From Bacteroidales bacterium (lineage in GTDB: Bacteria > Bacteroidota > Bacteroidia > Bacteroidales > UBA4181), in contig JAFWVY010000036.1 of the NCBI GenBank assembly GCA_017523725.1, forward strand, positions 1 to 64,000: a stretch of DNA of 64,000 bases, read 5' to 3'. Position 1 is the stretch's first letter; each line of letters starts with the position of its first letter. A program made the position numbers and the translations under genes. Shown piece by piece: positions 1 through 7,143 of the stretch. The notes beneath the pieces are model-generated. The model did not search any database and was not told the origin of the DNA. It saw only the letters and a program-made list of their open reading frames with translations.

Positions 1-117
1 AACTTTACAAGGAAGAAGTTCACCGGCTTTAGCAGTAAAGAAACGATGAGAACCAACATCAAACCCATTACGGGAGGGATGATTTCGAACATCAGGAAAA
101 TCAAAAAGGTTTGCCAT
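1..117 (-). CDS. Major capsid protein VP1 of a microvirus, N-terminal fragment
   Basis: The start codon is at 115-117 on the minus strand and the frame stays open for 39 codons to the window edge. The peptide begins MANLFDFPDVRNHPSRNGFD and continues through FTAKAGELLPCKV. The RNGFD...FTAKAGELLP pattern is typical of the F-type capsid protein N-terminus in gokushoviruses and alpaviruses, where a short basic arm precedes a conserved T-K-G-L-P stretch. VP1 would form the T=1 capsid shell. About 160 bases with no gene separate it from the next upstream small gene. Only about 7% of a normal VP1 (roughly 550-600 aa) is visible. Confidence 0.8.
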   Translation of the reverse strand, partial: MANLFDFPDVRNHPSRNGFDVGSHRFFTAKAGELLPCKV

Positions 118-280
118 AATACATAATTTTTATAAGGTTGTTAATTGAAAGGGCACATCTAAGCGTCTGCAGGCAGACAGAAAGGTAAAAACACCGTGTC
201 TCACGACAGAGCGTTTTAAAATGTTAAGAATGTTATGAACAGAAAAACACATACACGTAATACAGATAATCACCAAAAAC

Positions 281-529
281 CTAATCTATCTTAGATATGT
301 GAAGAATCGTATGATAAGGGGAAACCCAACGAGAAAGAATATTGAAATTCTTAGCAGTGAAACCAGCCTTAGCAGCTGACTGAGAAGATTCAAAGAAATA
401 AACACAAAGGGTCTGAGCAATACGCTCAATAAGCACAAAACGCGGAAGGTCAGAATCATTGATGATACGGAGAACCATATCTTCTACCTGGACACGATAA
501 TAATCACCGGAGTTAGTTAAAGGTTTCAT
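281..529 (-). CDS. Small microvirus protein, unknown function (82 aa)
   Basis: An 82-residue AT-rich gene overlapping the 3' end of the upstream 72-aa gene by 4 bases (ATGA), so the two are probably translationally coupled. No domain is recognised. The sequence has a mixed charge pattern with an aromatic central helix (LCVYFF) and no signal peptide or membrane segment. Its place between the Rep end and VP1 matches the site where microviruses encode small DNA-packaging or scaffold proteins (VP5/VP3 or alpavirus-specific ORFs). I cannot say which it is. Confidence 0.6.
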   Translation of the reverse strand: MKPLTNSGDYYRVQVEDMVLRIINDSDLPRFVLIERIAQTLCVYFFESSQSAAKAGFTAKNFNILSRWVSPYHTILHISKID

Positions 530-744
530 AAATCAAACAGTGAAAGTTGAACAGCAGACTGATTAAAATTTTGTTGATTAAAAGCAGAATCTTTAAGAGG
601 AACAAGCGGAAGCTTAGACCAAAGACGGAGACCACAGACATTACCATCAGAGTTAAAAACATGATCTACATCATAATCACCAGTACGGCGGAGAGACCAG
701 AAACGTTCCTTTGTAATACGTTTAGAAGCAAGAAAATACTTCAT
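526..744 (-). CDS. Small microvirus protein with a C-terminal sliding-clamp-type motif (72 aa)
   Basis: A 72-residue gene, 2 bases downstream of the 83-aa gene and overlapping the next gene by ATGA. The N-terminal half is basic (KRITKERFWSLRRTGDYD). The last ten residues read SAVQLSLFDL. QLSLF is the textbook QL(S/D)LF pentapeptide that bacterial proteins use to bind the DNA polymerase III beta clamp, and here it sits in a flexible-looking, Gln/Asn-rich tail (FNQQNFNQSA) where such motifs usually lie. The gene assignment is supported by packing and coupling; clamp binding is an inference from the motif alone. Confidence 0.62.
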   Translation of the reverse strand: MKYFLASKRITKERFWSLRRTGDYDVDHVFNSDGNVCGLRLWSKLPLVPLKDSAFNQQNFNQSAVQLSLFDL

Positions 745-746
745 GA

Positions 747-998
747 CTAAAAAGGTAAATAGTCTAAACCATCCAACAAATTAGAAGAAGCAAGGCGTTG
801 AACACGCTGAATAAAAAATACAGTATAATCGGAAAGATCATTAGCACAACTCTTCATACGAAGATCGTAAAAAACAAGAGAGCCATCATACCATAGAGAA
901 TAACCGCGAGAACAATCAAACTTGACCTCAATTTTAGAGGTACTAAACACCGTACAAAGTACGGTAGTAAGGATTTCAGAATAATTTTTCTTTTTCAT
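747..998 (-). CDS. Small microvirus protein, unknown function (83 aa)
   Basis: An 83-residue gene that starts 6 bases after the stop of the Rep-like fragment. It begins MKKKNYSEIL and is rich in aromatic residues and serine, with a short hydrophobic stretch (LVFYDL) but no clear membrane segment. No family is recognised. Position after Rep and before VP1, and the tight spacing on both sides, support it as a real phage gene. Confidence 0.58.
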   Translation of the reverse strand: MKKKNYSEILTTVLCTVFSTSKIEVKFDCSRGYSLWYDGSLVFYDLRMKSCANDLSDYTVFFIQRVQRLASSNLLDGLDYLPF

Positions 999-1004
999 AA
1001 CACA

Positions 1005-1151
1005 CTATTTAAAAAAATTGAACATAATTTCGTTTTGGACTTTATGTTTGATACGCTTATCGCGCATATCTGTAATTGACTTTTTCCAATCCATAAAAAA
1101 ACGATCATTAACACACTGCAAATTAACAAAATCATTGTCATATAATTTATA
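1005..1151 (-). pseudogene. 3' end of a probable microvirus replication gene (Rep/VP4), cut at the dif junction
   Basis: A 48-codon open frame runs out of the dif-like site and stops at 1005-1007. It reads YDNDFVNLQCVNDRFF followed by a very basic stretch (DWKKS, RDKRIKHK) and ends NFFK. No start codon lies at its upstream end: the frame meets a TAA at 1152-1154, inside the XerD arm. In a circular phage the upstream coding part would be supplied by the other end of the prophage, outside this window. The Rep identity is inferred from gene order, the basic C-terminus and the phage-like codon use, not from a catalytic motif. Confidence 0.42.
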
Positions 1152-1162
1152 TTATGTTAAAT
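1135..1162. other. dif: dif-like XerC/XerD recombination site (prophage junction)
   Basis: A 28-bp site with the 11-6-11 layout of dif: left arm TTGTCATATAA (1135-1145), centre TTTATA (1146-1151) and right arm TTATGTTAAAT (1152-1162). The right arm is identical to the XerD-binding arm of E. coli dif as I remember it. The left arm shares the terminal ATAA but is otherwise divergent, as expected if that half came from the phage. It marks the host-phage boundary and may be the chromosome's own dif site, which would place this end of the window near the replication terminus. Confidence 0.72.
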
Positions 1163-1220
1163 AATAAGTGGATGGATTCACTTTATTATGTAAAAAAGTC
1201 TGGAAATGCGTAACGGATTC

Positions 1221-1264
1221 ATTAAAAAGGTCCGGAAAAACGATGGTGCGCCTCTCCGGACCTT
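1221..1264 (-). terminator. Intrinsic terminator of rnpB
   Basis: Read on the minus strand, a perfect 9-bp stem (AAGGTCCGG with CCGGACCTT, at 1256-1264 and 1227-1235) encloses a 20-nt loop and is followed by a short T-rich run. It lies directly downstream of the RNase P RNA. Confidence 0.75.
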
Positions 1265-1270
1265 AAAATG

Positions 1271-1615
1271 AAAAGCAGGCCTGTAAGCCGGGTTCTGTCG
1301 GGTTCTATCATTTATCTACGGCAAACGTCACCGTTTGTCTCTATCAGCCTACCCTCCGTCTCGGACGAGCAGCCCTCAAACGACGGTATACATGGCCTTT
1401 CAACCCATATGTCTGTACAGCTTCGGACGGTCACCCGCCGAACGGTAGGCTCTTACCCTGCCTTTTCACCCTTACCGGACCGGAGCCCGGCGGTTATTTT
1501 CTGTTACACGACCACACCCTCACGGACGTCTTCTCATTAGGAAGTATGGTGCTCTGCGTTGCCCGGACTTTCCTCTCTTTTCCGAAGAAAACAGCGATAG
1601 AACGGCCTGCTTCTG
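1271..1615 (-). ncRNA. rnpB: RNase P RNA (rnpB)
   Basis: The minus strand carries the universal RNase P core: GAGGAAAGTCCGGGC (revcomp of 1561-1575) near the 5' end, and the 3' part reading ACAGAACCCGGCTTAC. The ends pair as helix P1: AAGCAGGCC at the 5' side (1604-1612) with GGCCTGCTT at the 3' side (about 1272-1280). Length (about 345 nt) fits a bacterial type A RNA. This RNA is the catalytic subunit that removes 5' leaders from pre-tRNAs. A terminator follows and a promoter with good spacing precedes it. The open frames that cross this region are chance. Confidence 0.95.
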
Positions 1616-1631
1616 TATCATGATTTTGCTG

Positions 1632-1661
1632 CAAAAGTAGTATTTTTGCAGAGATTATCAA
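1632..1661 (-). promoter_or_regulatory. Promoter of rnpB
   Basis: On the minus strand TTG (1661-1659), a 19-nt spacer and TACTTTTG (1639-1632) match the Bacteroidota consensus (TTTG, about 19 nt, TAnnTTTG). The expected start of transcription, about 7-10 nt downstream, coincides with the RNA 5' end near 1616-1625. Confidence 0.6.
1641..1648 (+). promoter_or_regulatory. -7 box of the queA promoter
   Basis: TATTTTTG fits TAnnTTTG. It lies 18 bases before the chosen queA ATG and one base from the -7 box of the divergent rnpB promoter, so the two promoters share DNA. No good -33 box is seen. Confidence 0.45.
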
Positions 1662-1666
1662 CAGCC

Positions 1667-2887
1667 ATGGATATATCCAATTATCAATTGTCTATCAATC
1701 AGTTCGATTATAATCTTCCGGAAGAACGGATAGCCCGTTACCCGCTTCCCTGCCGCGATATGTCCAAATTGCTGGTCTATGAAAACGGGCAGATATCGGA
1801 GCGTGTCTTCCGCGAACTGCCGGAGCTGCTCCCCCCGTCCGACCTGATGGTATTCAACAATACGAAGGTGGTGCGGGCCCGGTTGCGTTTCGACAAGGAA
1901 ACCGGCGCGCACATCGAGATTTTCTGCCTGGAACCTGTCGAACCCGCCGAGTACGAAACGGCCTTTGCGCAACGGGGAACCGCCGTATGGAAATGTCTGG
2001 TCGGCAACCGGAAGAAATGGAAAGGCGGACAGTTGGTAAAGAACCTTAAAGATGCTGATTTACAGGCCGAAATAGTATCTGATTATACCTCCCACCAATA
2101 CGTGCGTTTTACATGGGACCCTCGTTTTACCTGGGGCGAAGTGATGGATCTGGCCGGGGTTACCCCTATCCCGCCCTACCTGAACCGCGAGACGGAACAG
2201 GTGGACGATGTGCGCTACCAGACGGTCTATTCCAGATATAAGGGGTCGGTGGCCGCCCCGACGGCCGGCCTGCATTTCACGCCTGAAGTGCTGGAAAACC
2301 TGCGCAGCCGGGGTATCCGGACTGCCGAAGTGACGCTGCATGTCGGGGCCGGTACGTTCAAGCCGGTGACGGCGGAATTCGTGAAAGACCACGAAATGCA
2401 TGAGGAATTCTTTACGGTGGACCGCGAGACTGTCCGTCTGATGCAGGTACAGCCGGGCCGCATCACGGCCGTCGGCACTACTTCGGTACGCACCATCGAA
2501 AGCCTGTACTGGATGGGGGTCAAACTGCTGCGTGAACCGATGCACGGCGGCGATGCACCGCACCTGAGCCTGAAGCAGTTCGAGGCCTACGCCCTGCCCC
2601 AGGACACCCCGCGCCACGAAGCCATGCAGGCGCTGCTGGATGCAATGGACACCTGTGGATGCGACCTGCTGACAGCCCATACCGGCATCATGATCATGCC
2701 GGGATATCATTTCCGGATGACCGACGCGATGGTCACCAATTTCCATCAGCCCAAAAGCACGCTGCTGCTGCTGGTTTCGGCCTTTATCGGCGACGACTGG
2801 AAGCAAGTGTACGACTATGCCCTGGCGCACGGCTTCCGTTTCCTGAGCTACGGCGACAGTTCGCTGCTGGTCCGCAGCACCCTCTGA
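1667..2887 (+). CDS. queA: S-adenosylmethionine:tRNA ribosyltransferase-isomerase
   Basis: 406 aa. QueA transfers and isomerises the ribosyl part of SAM onto 7-aminomethyl-7-deazaguanine at tRNA position 34 to give epoxyqueuosine in the cytoplasm. Family signatures are visible: FDYNLPEERIARYPL at the start, SDLMVFNNTKVVRARL, SVAAPTAGLHFTPE, VTLHVGAGTFKPV, AVGTTSVRTIES and the C-terminal MVTNFHQPKSTLLLLVSAF. It is longer than the usual 340-350 aa because of insertions near residues 85-145 and 275-320, which I associate with the Bacteroidota form. The ATG at 1667 was preferred over an upstream TTG because it begins MDISNYQ and is 18 nt after the -7 box. recQ starts 3 nt after its stop. Confidence 0.93.
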   Translation: MDISNYQLSINQFDYNLPEERIARYPLPCRDMSKLLVYENGQISERVFRELPELLPPSDLMVFNNTKVVRARLRFDKETGAHIEIFCLEPVEPAEYETAFAQRGTAVWKCLVGNRKKWKGGQLVKNLKDADLQAEIVSDYTSHQYVRFTWDPRFTWGEVMDLAGVTPIPPYLNRETEQVDDVRYQTVYSRYKGSVAAPTAGLHFTPEVLENLRSRGIRTAEVTLHVGAGTFKPVTAEFVKDHEMHEEFFTVDRETVRLMQVQPGRITAVGTTSVRTIESLYWMGVKLLREPMHGGDAPHLSLKQFEAYALPQDTPRHEAMQALLDAMDTCGCDLLTAHTGIMIMPGYHFRMTDAMVTNFHQPKSTLLLLVSAFIGDDWKQVYDYALAHGFRFLSYGDSSLLVRSTL

Positions 2888-2890
2888 ACC

Positions 2891-4822
2891 ATGTCAGTCT
2901 ATACCGACATACTTAAGAAATACTGGGGATACGATGCCTTCCGGGGAATACAGGAGGACATCATCGCATCGGTCATGTCCGGCCGCGACACGCTGGCGCT
3001 GATGCCGACCGGCGGTGGCAAGTCGGTTGCTTTCCAGGTGCCGGCCATGGCTTCAGAGGGCATCTGCATCGTGATTACGCCGCTGATTGCACTGATGAAA
3101 GACCAGGTGGAACATTTGATGCGCCGGGGTATCCGTGCGGCGGCGGTTTATTCGGGCATGACGCACGAACAGATCGACACGGCCCTCTCCAATTGCATCT
3201 ACGACGAGAACTACAAATTCCTGTATTGCTCGCCCGAACGGCTCGAAACCGAGATGTTCCGGACGCGCGTTGTCAAGATGAAGGTCTGTCTCATCGCGGT
3301 GGACGAGGCACACTGTATCTCGCAGTGGGGCTACGACTTCCGCCCTTCCTACCTGAAAATTTCGACGCTGCGTGAACTGCTGCCGGATGTGCCCGTGCTG
3401 GCGCTGACGGCGACTGCGACACCGGAGGTCGTCGAAGACATCCAGAAACAACTCGCATTCAAGGCCCCGAATGCGCTTTCGATGAGCTTCGAAAGGCGCA
3501 ACCTCGCCTATCTCGTACGCTATGTGGAGAACAAGCAGGACTACCTTCTCCGTGCCCTGCAGAGCGATCCGGGCTGCGGTATCATCTATGTCCGGAGCCG
3601 CAAGAAGACAGTGGACATTGCGCGGATGCTGCAGCAGAATGGTCTGTCGGCCGATGCCTACCATGCCGGACTGGGCAGCGGACTCCGGGCGGCACGGCAG
3701 GAGGCGTGGACTCGTGGAGAAACGCGTATCATGGTGGCAACCAATGCGTTCGGAATGGGCATCGACAAGGCGGACGTGCGTTTTGTCATCCATGTCGATC
3801 TGCCGGAATCGCTGGAAGCCTATTTCCAGGAAGCCGGCCGCGGCGGCCGCGACGGCCGGCCGGCCTATGCCGTGCTGCTTTACAGCCCGGCCGACCGCAG
3901 CCGTCTGGAATCGCATCTCAAGAACAGTTTCCCGCCCATGGAAACCATCCGGAGCGTTTACGAAGACCTGTGCTATTTCCTCGAAATTCCCTATAACACC
4001 GGCAGCGGCATGAGTTTCGCCTTCTCGCTCGAGACATTTGTCCATCGTTTCAAGTACGAACTGATGACCGCCTATTACGCCATCCGGCTGCTTGAGAGCG
4101 AAGGATATCTGCGGTATGAGGAGGAACCCGACGAATCATCGCGCGTCTGTTTCAAGGTGGAACGCGACGAACTCTACAACTTCCGGCTGGCGAACGAACA
4201 GCTCGACAACTGCATCACGCTGATGCTGCGCTCCTACACCGGCATCTTCACGGACTACGTACCTGTCGACGAGAAGATGCTGGCATTCAGGCTTCAGGTA
4301 ACACCGCAGGAGGTATATGAATATCTCAAACGCCTGCGTCAGGCGCACATTATCGACTACATCCCGCGCCGTGAGGAACCGGTGCTCACGTTCCTGACAG
4401 ACCGTGTCGAAAAACGTTATGTGACGCTGAGCAAGGCAGTGTACGACGACCGGAAGAAAGTGCAGAGCGACAAAGCGCATGCCGTGCTGCACTATGCCGA
4501 GGAACGCCATCTCTGCCGGAGCCGGATGCTGCTGCATTATTTCGGACAACGAGACCTGCGCGACTGCGGCCGGTGCGACACCTGTCTCCGCCGCAAGGCG
4601 GTCCCGATGAACGACCAGACTTACCGGCAGATGGTCAGCCAGGCTCTCGCCTGCCTGGACGGGCATCCCGACGGCATGCCGCACGCCGACCTGGTCGCCG
4701 CCCTCACTCCTGCCGGTGCGGAAAGCAGCGAAACGGCCGTTCCGGCGCGGCGCCGGATGCTGGACGAAGAAATTGTCGGCATGGACGACCGATTTAGAAT
4801 CATTCGTTTGGCTGTTTCATAA
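2891..4822 (+). CDS. recQ: ATP-dependent DNA helicase RecQ
   Basis: 643 aa. A superfamily 2, 3'-5' DNA helicase of recombination and fork repair. Visible parts: Walker A TGGGKS (residues 40-45), DEAH box (138-141), SQWGYDFRPSY aromatic-rich loop just after it, LALTATATPEV motif III, and a helicase C half with GIIYVRSRK, YHAGL, NAFGMGIDK and QEAGRGGRDG. Near residues 540-566 the zinc-binding module shows CRSRMLLHYFG, CGRC and CDTC. The C-terminus (to 643) is short and I do not see an obvious HRDC domain. It probably shares a transcript with queA. Its 3' end contains the promoter of the his operon. Confidence 0.95.
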   Translation: MSVYTDILKKYWGYDAFRGIQEDIIASVMSGRDTLALMPTGGGKSVAFQVPAMASEGICIVITPLIALMKDQVEHLMRRGIRAAAVYSGMTHEQIDTALSNCIYDENYKFLYCSPERLETEMFRTRVVKMKVCLIAVDEAHCISQWGYDFRPSYLKISTLRELLPDVPVLALTATATPEVVEDIQKQLAFKAPNALSMSFERRNLAYLVRYVENKQDYLLRALQSDPGCGIIYVRSRKKTVDIARMLQQNGLSADAYHAGLGSGLRAARQEAWTRGETRIMVATNAFGMGIDKADVRFVIHVDLPESLEAYFQEAGRGGRDGRPAYAVLLYSPADRSRLESHLKNSFPPMETIRSVYEDLCYFLEIPYNTGSGMSFAFSLETFVHRFKYELMTAYYAIRLLESEGYLRYEEEPDESSRVCFKVERDELYNFRLANEQLDNCITLMLRSYTGIFTDYVPVDEKMLAFRLQVTPQEVYEYLKRLRQAHIIDYIPRREEPVLTFLTDRVEKRYVTLSKAVYDDRKKVQSDKAHAVLHYAEERHLCRSRMLLHYFGQRDLRDCGRCDTCLRRKAVPMNDQTYRQMVSQALACLDGHPDGMPHADLVAALTPAGAESSETAVPARRRMLDEEIVGMDDRFRIIRLAVS

Positions 4823-4838
4823 AAATAACGTAAAATTG
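4807..4838 (+). promoter_or_regulatory. Promoter of the his operon
   Basis: TTTG (4807-4810), a 20-nt spacer and TAAAATTG (4831-4838) match the Bacteroidota consensus with one mismatch in the -7 box. It overlaps the last codons and stop of recQ. Transcription would start near 4845, about 15 nt before the leader peptide. Confidence 0.6.
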
Positions 4839-4859
4839 CCGTCGATTTTTACAGCCGAA

Positions 4860-4916
4860 ATGCGACAGTTCAATGCATATCTCCATTCGTGCCTGCACCA
4901 TCACCACATGATGTAG
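4860..4916 (+). CDS. hisL: Histidine operon leader peptide
   Basis: An 18-codon frame, ATG at 4860 to TAG at 4914-4916, encoding a peptide with five histidines of which four are consecutive (CAC CAT CAC CAC), followed by MM and stop. It lies 92 nt before hisG, downstream of a good promoter and upstream of a terminator hairpin whose left arm can pair with an alternative upstream segment. This is the classic design in which ribosome stalling at His codons senses charged tRNA-His. The same DNA is too short and too His-rich to be a chance match in this context. Confidence 0.8.
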   Translation: MRQFNAYLHSCLHHHHMM

Positions 4917-4925
4917 CAGAACGGG

Positions 4926-4989
4926 TATGCAAATAAACGACAAAGGATAAGGAAGGTTTGCATATCTTTGTGCAAGCCTTTTGTTTTTT
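4926..4989 (+). terminator. his attenuator: antiterminator and terminator hairpins
   Basis: Terminator: AAGGTTTGCA (4953-4962) pairs with TGCAAGCCTT (4971-4980), 10 bp with one G-U, 8-nt loop, followed by TTGTTTTTT (4981-4989). Competing antiterminator: TATGCAAA (4926-4933) pairs perfectly with TTTGCATA (4957-4964), and can be extended by three pairs including two G-U; it uses the left arm and loop of the terminator. Stalling on the His codons would leave the antiterminator free to form and let transcription reach hisG. Confidence 0.8.
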
Positions 4990-5008
4990 AACCAAATATC
5001 TTAGCATT

Positions 5009-5860
5009 ATGCTCAGAATTGCCATACAATCGAAAGGACGTCTGTACGACGAAACCATGTCGCTGCTGACGGAAACCGGTTTGAAACTGCCTGTGGAAAA
5101 AAGAGGTCTGCTGGTACAGGCCAGGAATTTCCCCGTGGAGGTGCTTTTCCTCCGCGATGACGACATCCCGGCATCGGTGGCCAGCGGCATCGCCGACATC
5201 GGCATCGTGGGAGAAAACGAATACGTGGAGCGCGGCAGCCAGGCCGATCTGATCAAGCGTCTGGGATTCAGCCGTTGCCGGTTGTCCCTTGCTATTCCCA
5301 AAGATCTGGAATATACCGGTCTCCAGTGGTTCGACGGCAAGAAGATCGCCACCTCCTACCCTGCCATTCTTCAGAATTTTCTGAAAGAAAATGGCATCCG
5401 TGCCGACATCCACATCATCACGGGCTCGGTGGAAATCGCACCGGGCATCGGGCTGGCCGATGCCATCTTCGACATCGTCAGTTCCGGCAGTACACTGGTC
5501 AGCAACCGGCTGAAAGAAGTCGAGACGGTGATGCAGTCCGAAGCGCTCCTCATTGGTACGCCAGGACTTCCAGCAGACAAGCAGGAAATTCTTAAAGAAC
5601 TGATCTTCAGAATGGAAGCTGTGCAGGCCGCCGAAGGCAAGAAATATATTCTGCTCAATGCGCCGAACAGCCGCATTCCGGAAATCTGCCGGCTGCTGCC
5701 CGGCATGAAGAGCCCGACCGTGATGCCGCTGGCCGAAAGCGACTGGAGTTCCGTCCACTCGGTCATCGAAGAGAAGAAATTCTGGGAGATTATCGGCAAG
5801 CTGAAGAATCTCGGCGCCGAAGGCATCCTGGTGGTTCCGATTGAGAAAATGATTCTATGA
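5009..5860 (+). CDS. hisG: ATP phosphoribosyltransferase, long form
   Basis: 283 aa. First step of histidine synthesis: condensation of ATP with PRPP. The start MLRIAIQSKGRLYDE is the normal HisG N-terminus, so an upstream ATG at 4958 (inside the attenuator) is not used. Visible motifs: GIADIGIVGENEY and the PRPP-binding stretch DAIFDIVSSGSTLVSN. The extra C-terminal part, about residues 205-283, including MPLAESDWSSVHSVIEE, is the ACT-like regulatory domain of the long, hexameric form, normally inhibited by histidine, so no HisZ is needed. hisD overlaps its stop by 4 bases (ATGA). Confidence 0.96.
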   Translation: MLRIAIQSKGRLYDETMSLLTETGLKLPVEKRGLLVQARNFPVEVLFLRDDDIPASVASGIADIGIVGENEYVERGSQADLIKRLGFSRCRLSLAIPKDLEYTGLQWFDGKKIATSYPAILQNFLKENGIRADIHIITGSVEIAPGIGLADAIFDIVSSGSTLVSNRLKEVETVMQSEALLIGTPGLPADKQEILKELIFRMEAVQAAEGKKYILLNAPNSRIPEICRLLPGMKSPTVMPLAESDWSSVHSVIEEKKFWEIIGKLKNLGAEGILVVPIEKMIL

Positions 5861-7143
5861 TAAAGATTTACAAATATCCGGCGCGGGACACATGGGAATC
5901 GCTGCTGCGGCGGCCGGCCCTGCAGGCTGACACCCTGCAGCAGACGGTGCGCCAAGTGTTCGAAGACGTGCGGGCGCAGGGCGACGAAGCGCTCAGGCGT
6001 TACGAAGCAGCCTTCGACAAGGTGCAGCTCACCAGTCTCCGTGTGACGGAAGCAGACTTCGAAGAGGCCGGACGGCTGACCGACGACACCCTGAAGCAGG
6101 CCATCGCTACGGCGACGGATAACATCCGGCGTTTTCACGCAGCCCAGATTGCCGGGGAGCAGGCCGTCGAGACCATGCCGGGCGTAAAGTGCTGGCGGCG
6201 CAGCCTCCCCATCGAGAAGGTCGGATTGTACGTGCCTGGCGGCTCAGCTCCCCTGTTCTCGACCGTGCTGATGCTGGGCATCCCCGCCCAGATTGCAGGC
6301 TGCCGCGAAATCGTGCTGTGCACACCGCCGGGTAAAAACGGCAAGGTGGCACCGGCGGTCCTCTACGCTGCGCGTTACATCGGACTGACCTCCGTCTTTA
6401 CGCTGGGCGGCATCCAGGCAGTGGCAGCCATGACCTGCGGCACGGAGAGCGTTCCGGCCGTGTACAAGATTCTGGGCCCCGGCAACCAGTATGTGCAGGC
6501 GGCCAAGCAGTATGCGGCCATGTACGGCGGTGTGTCCATCGACATGCCGGCCGGTCCGTCCGAGGTGATGGTGCTGGCCGATGACAGCTGCAAGCCGGCT
6601 TTCGTGGCATCCGACCTGTTGTCGCAGGCGGAGCACGGTCCCGACAGCCAAGTCGTGCTGGTGACCGACAGCGAGCAGATTGCCGCAGATGTCAACCGCG
6701 AGATCGAGGTGCAGACCGCACGTCTGCCCCGTCGCGAGATTGCGGCCAAAGCACTGGAAAACAGTCGTATCGTAATTCTTTCCTCATTGGAGGAGATGCT
6801 GGAAATGAGCAATTTCTACGCACCGGAGCACCTCATTCTGTCGGTCGCTGACCCGCAGAAAGCCGCTTCGATGGTTACCGCGGCCGGCAGTGTATTCCTT
6901 GGCAACTACGCCCCGGAAAGTGCCGGCGACTACGCCAGCGGCACCAATCACTCGCTGCCGACATCGGGATATGCCCGCAGCTGCAGCGGTGTCAGTACAG
7001 ACAGTTTCATCAAGAAGATAACGTTTCAGCACATCACCCGGGAAGGTTTCGCCGCTCTGGGACCGGTCATCGAAACCATGGCCGGCGCCGAACAGCTGGC
7101 CGCCCACCGGAACGCTGCGACGATTCGTTTACAAACGCCTTGA
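5857..7143 (+). CDS. hisD: Histidinol dehydrogenase
   Basis: 428 aa, the usual length. NAD- and zinc-dependent oxidation of histidinol to histidine, the last two steps of the pathway. Signatures: [75 protein letters not shown] (zinc ligands Gln and His), and the C-terminal [20 protein letters not shown] with the catalytic/zinc region. The start ATGATAAAG overlaps the hisG stop, and hisC overlaps its own stop, so translation is likely coupled. Confidence 0.97.
   Translation: MIKIYKYPARDTWESLLRRPALQADTLQQTVRQVFEDVRAQGDEALRRYEAAFDKVQLTSLRVTEADFEEAGRLTDDTLKQAIATATDNIRRFHAAQIAGEQAVETMPGVKCWRRSLPIEKVGLYVPGGSAPLFSTVLMLGIPAQIAGCREIVLCTPPGKNGKVAPAVLYAARYIGLTSVFTLGGIQAVAAMTCGTESVPAVYKILGPGNQYVQAAKQYAAMYGGVSIDMPAGPSEVMVLADDSCKPAFVASDLLSQAEHGPDSQVVLVTDSEQIAADVNREIEVQTARLPRREIAAKALENSRIVILSSLEEMLEMSNFYAPEHLILSVADPQKAASMVTAAGSVFLGNYAPESAGDYASGTNHSLPTSGYARSCSGVSTDSFIKKITFQHITREGFAALGPVIETMAGAEQLAAHRNAATIRLQTP

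Larger units (their letters stand above)
1..1162 (-). mobile_element. Microviridae (Alpavirinae-like) prophage, right-hand end
   Basis: An AT-rich block of short, tightly packed minus-strand genes ends at a dif-like site at 1135-1162. Reading away from that site the order is: 3' end of a probable replication gene, three small genes, then the major capsid protein start. This fits the Rep-small ORFs-VP1 order of microviruses. Microviruses lack an integrase and are known to integrate through host XerC/XerD at dif-like sites, including in Bacteroides and Prevotella. The rest of the phage and the other junction lie left of the window. The capsid assignment rests on a recognisable VP1 N-terminus; the small genes are assigned by context only. 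Confidence 0.78.

Noticed and set aside
1268-1540. A 90-codon plus-strand frame
   Set aside because: It overlaps the RNase P RNA on the other strand, which has conserved core motifs and matching ends; the frame is chance.
4963-4970. TATCTTTG as a promoter -7 box before hisG
   Set aside because: It is exactly the loop of the his attenuator hairpin and has no -33 box; the real promoter is better placed at 4807-4838.
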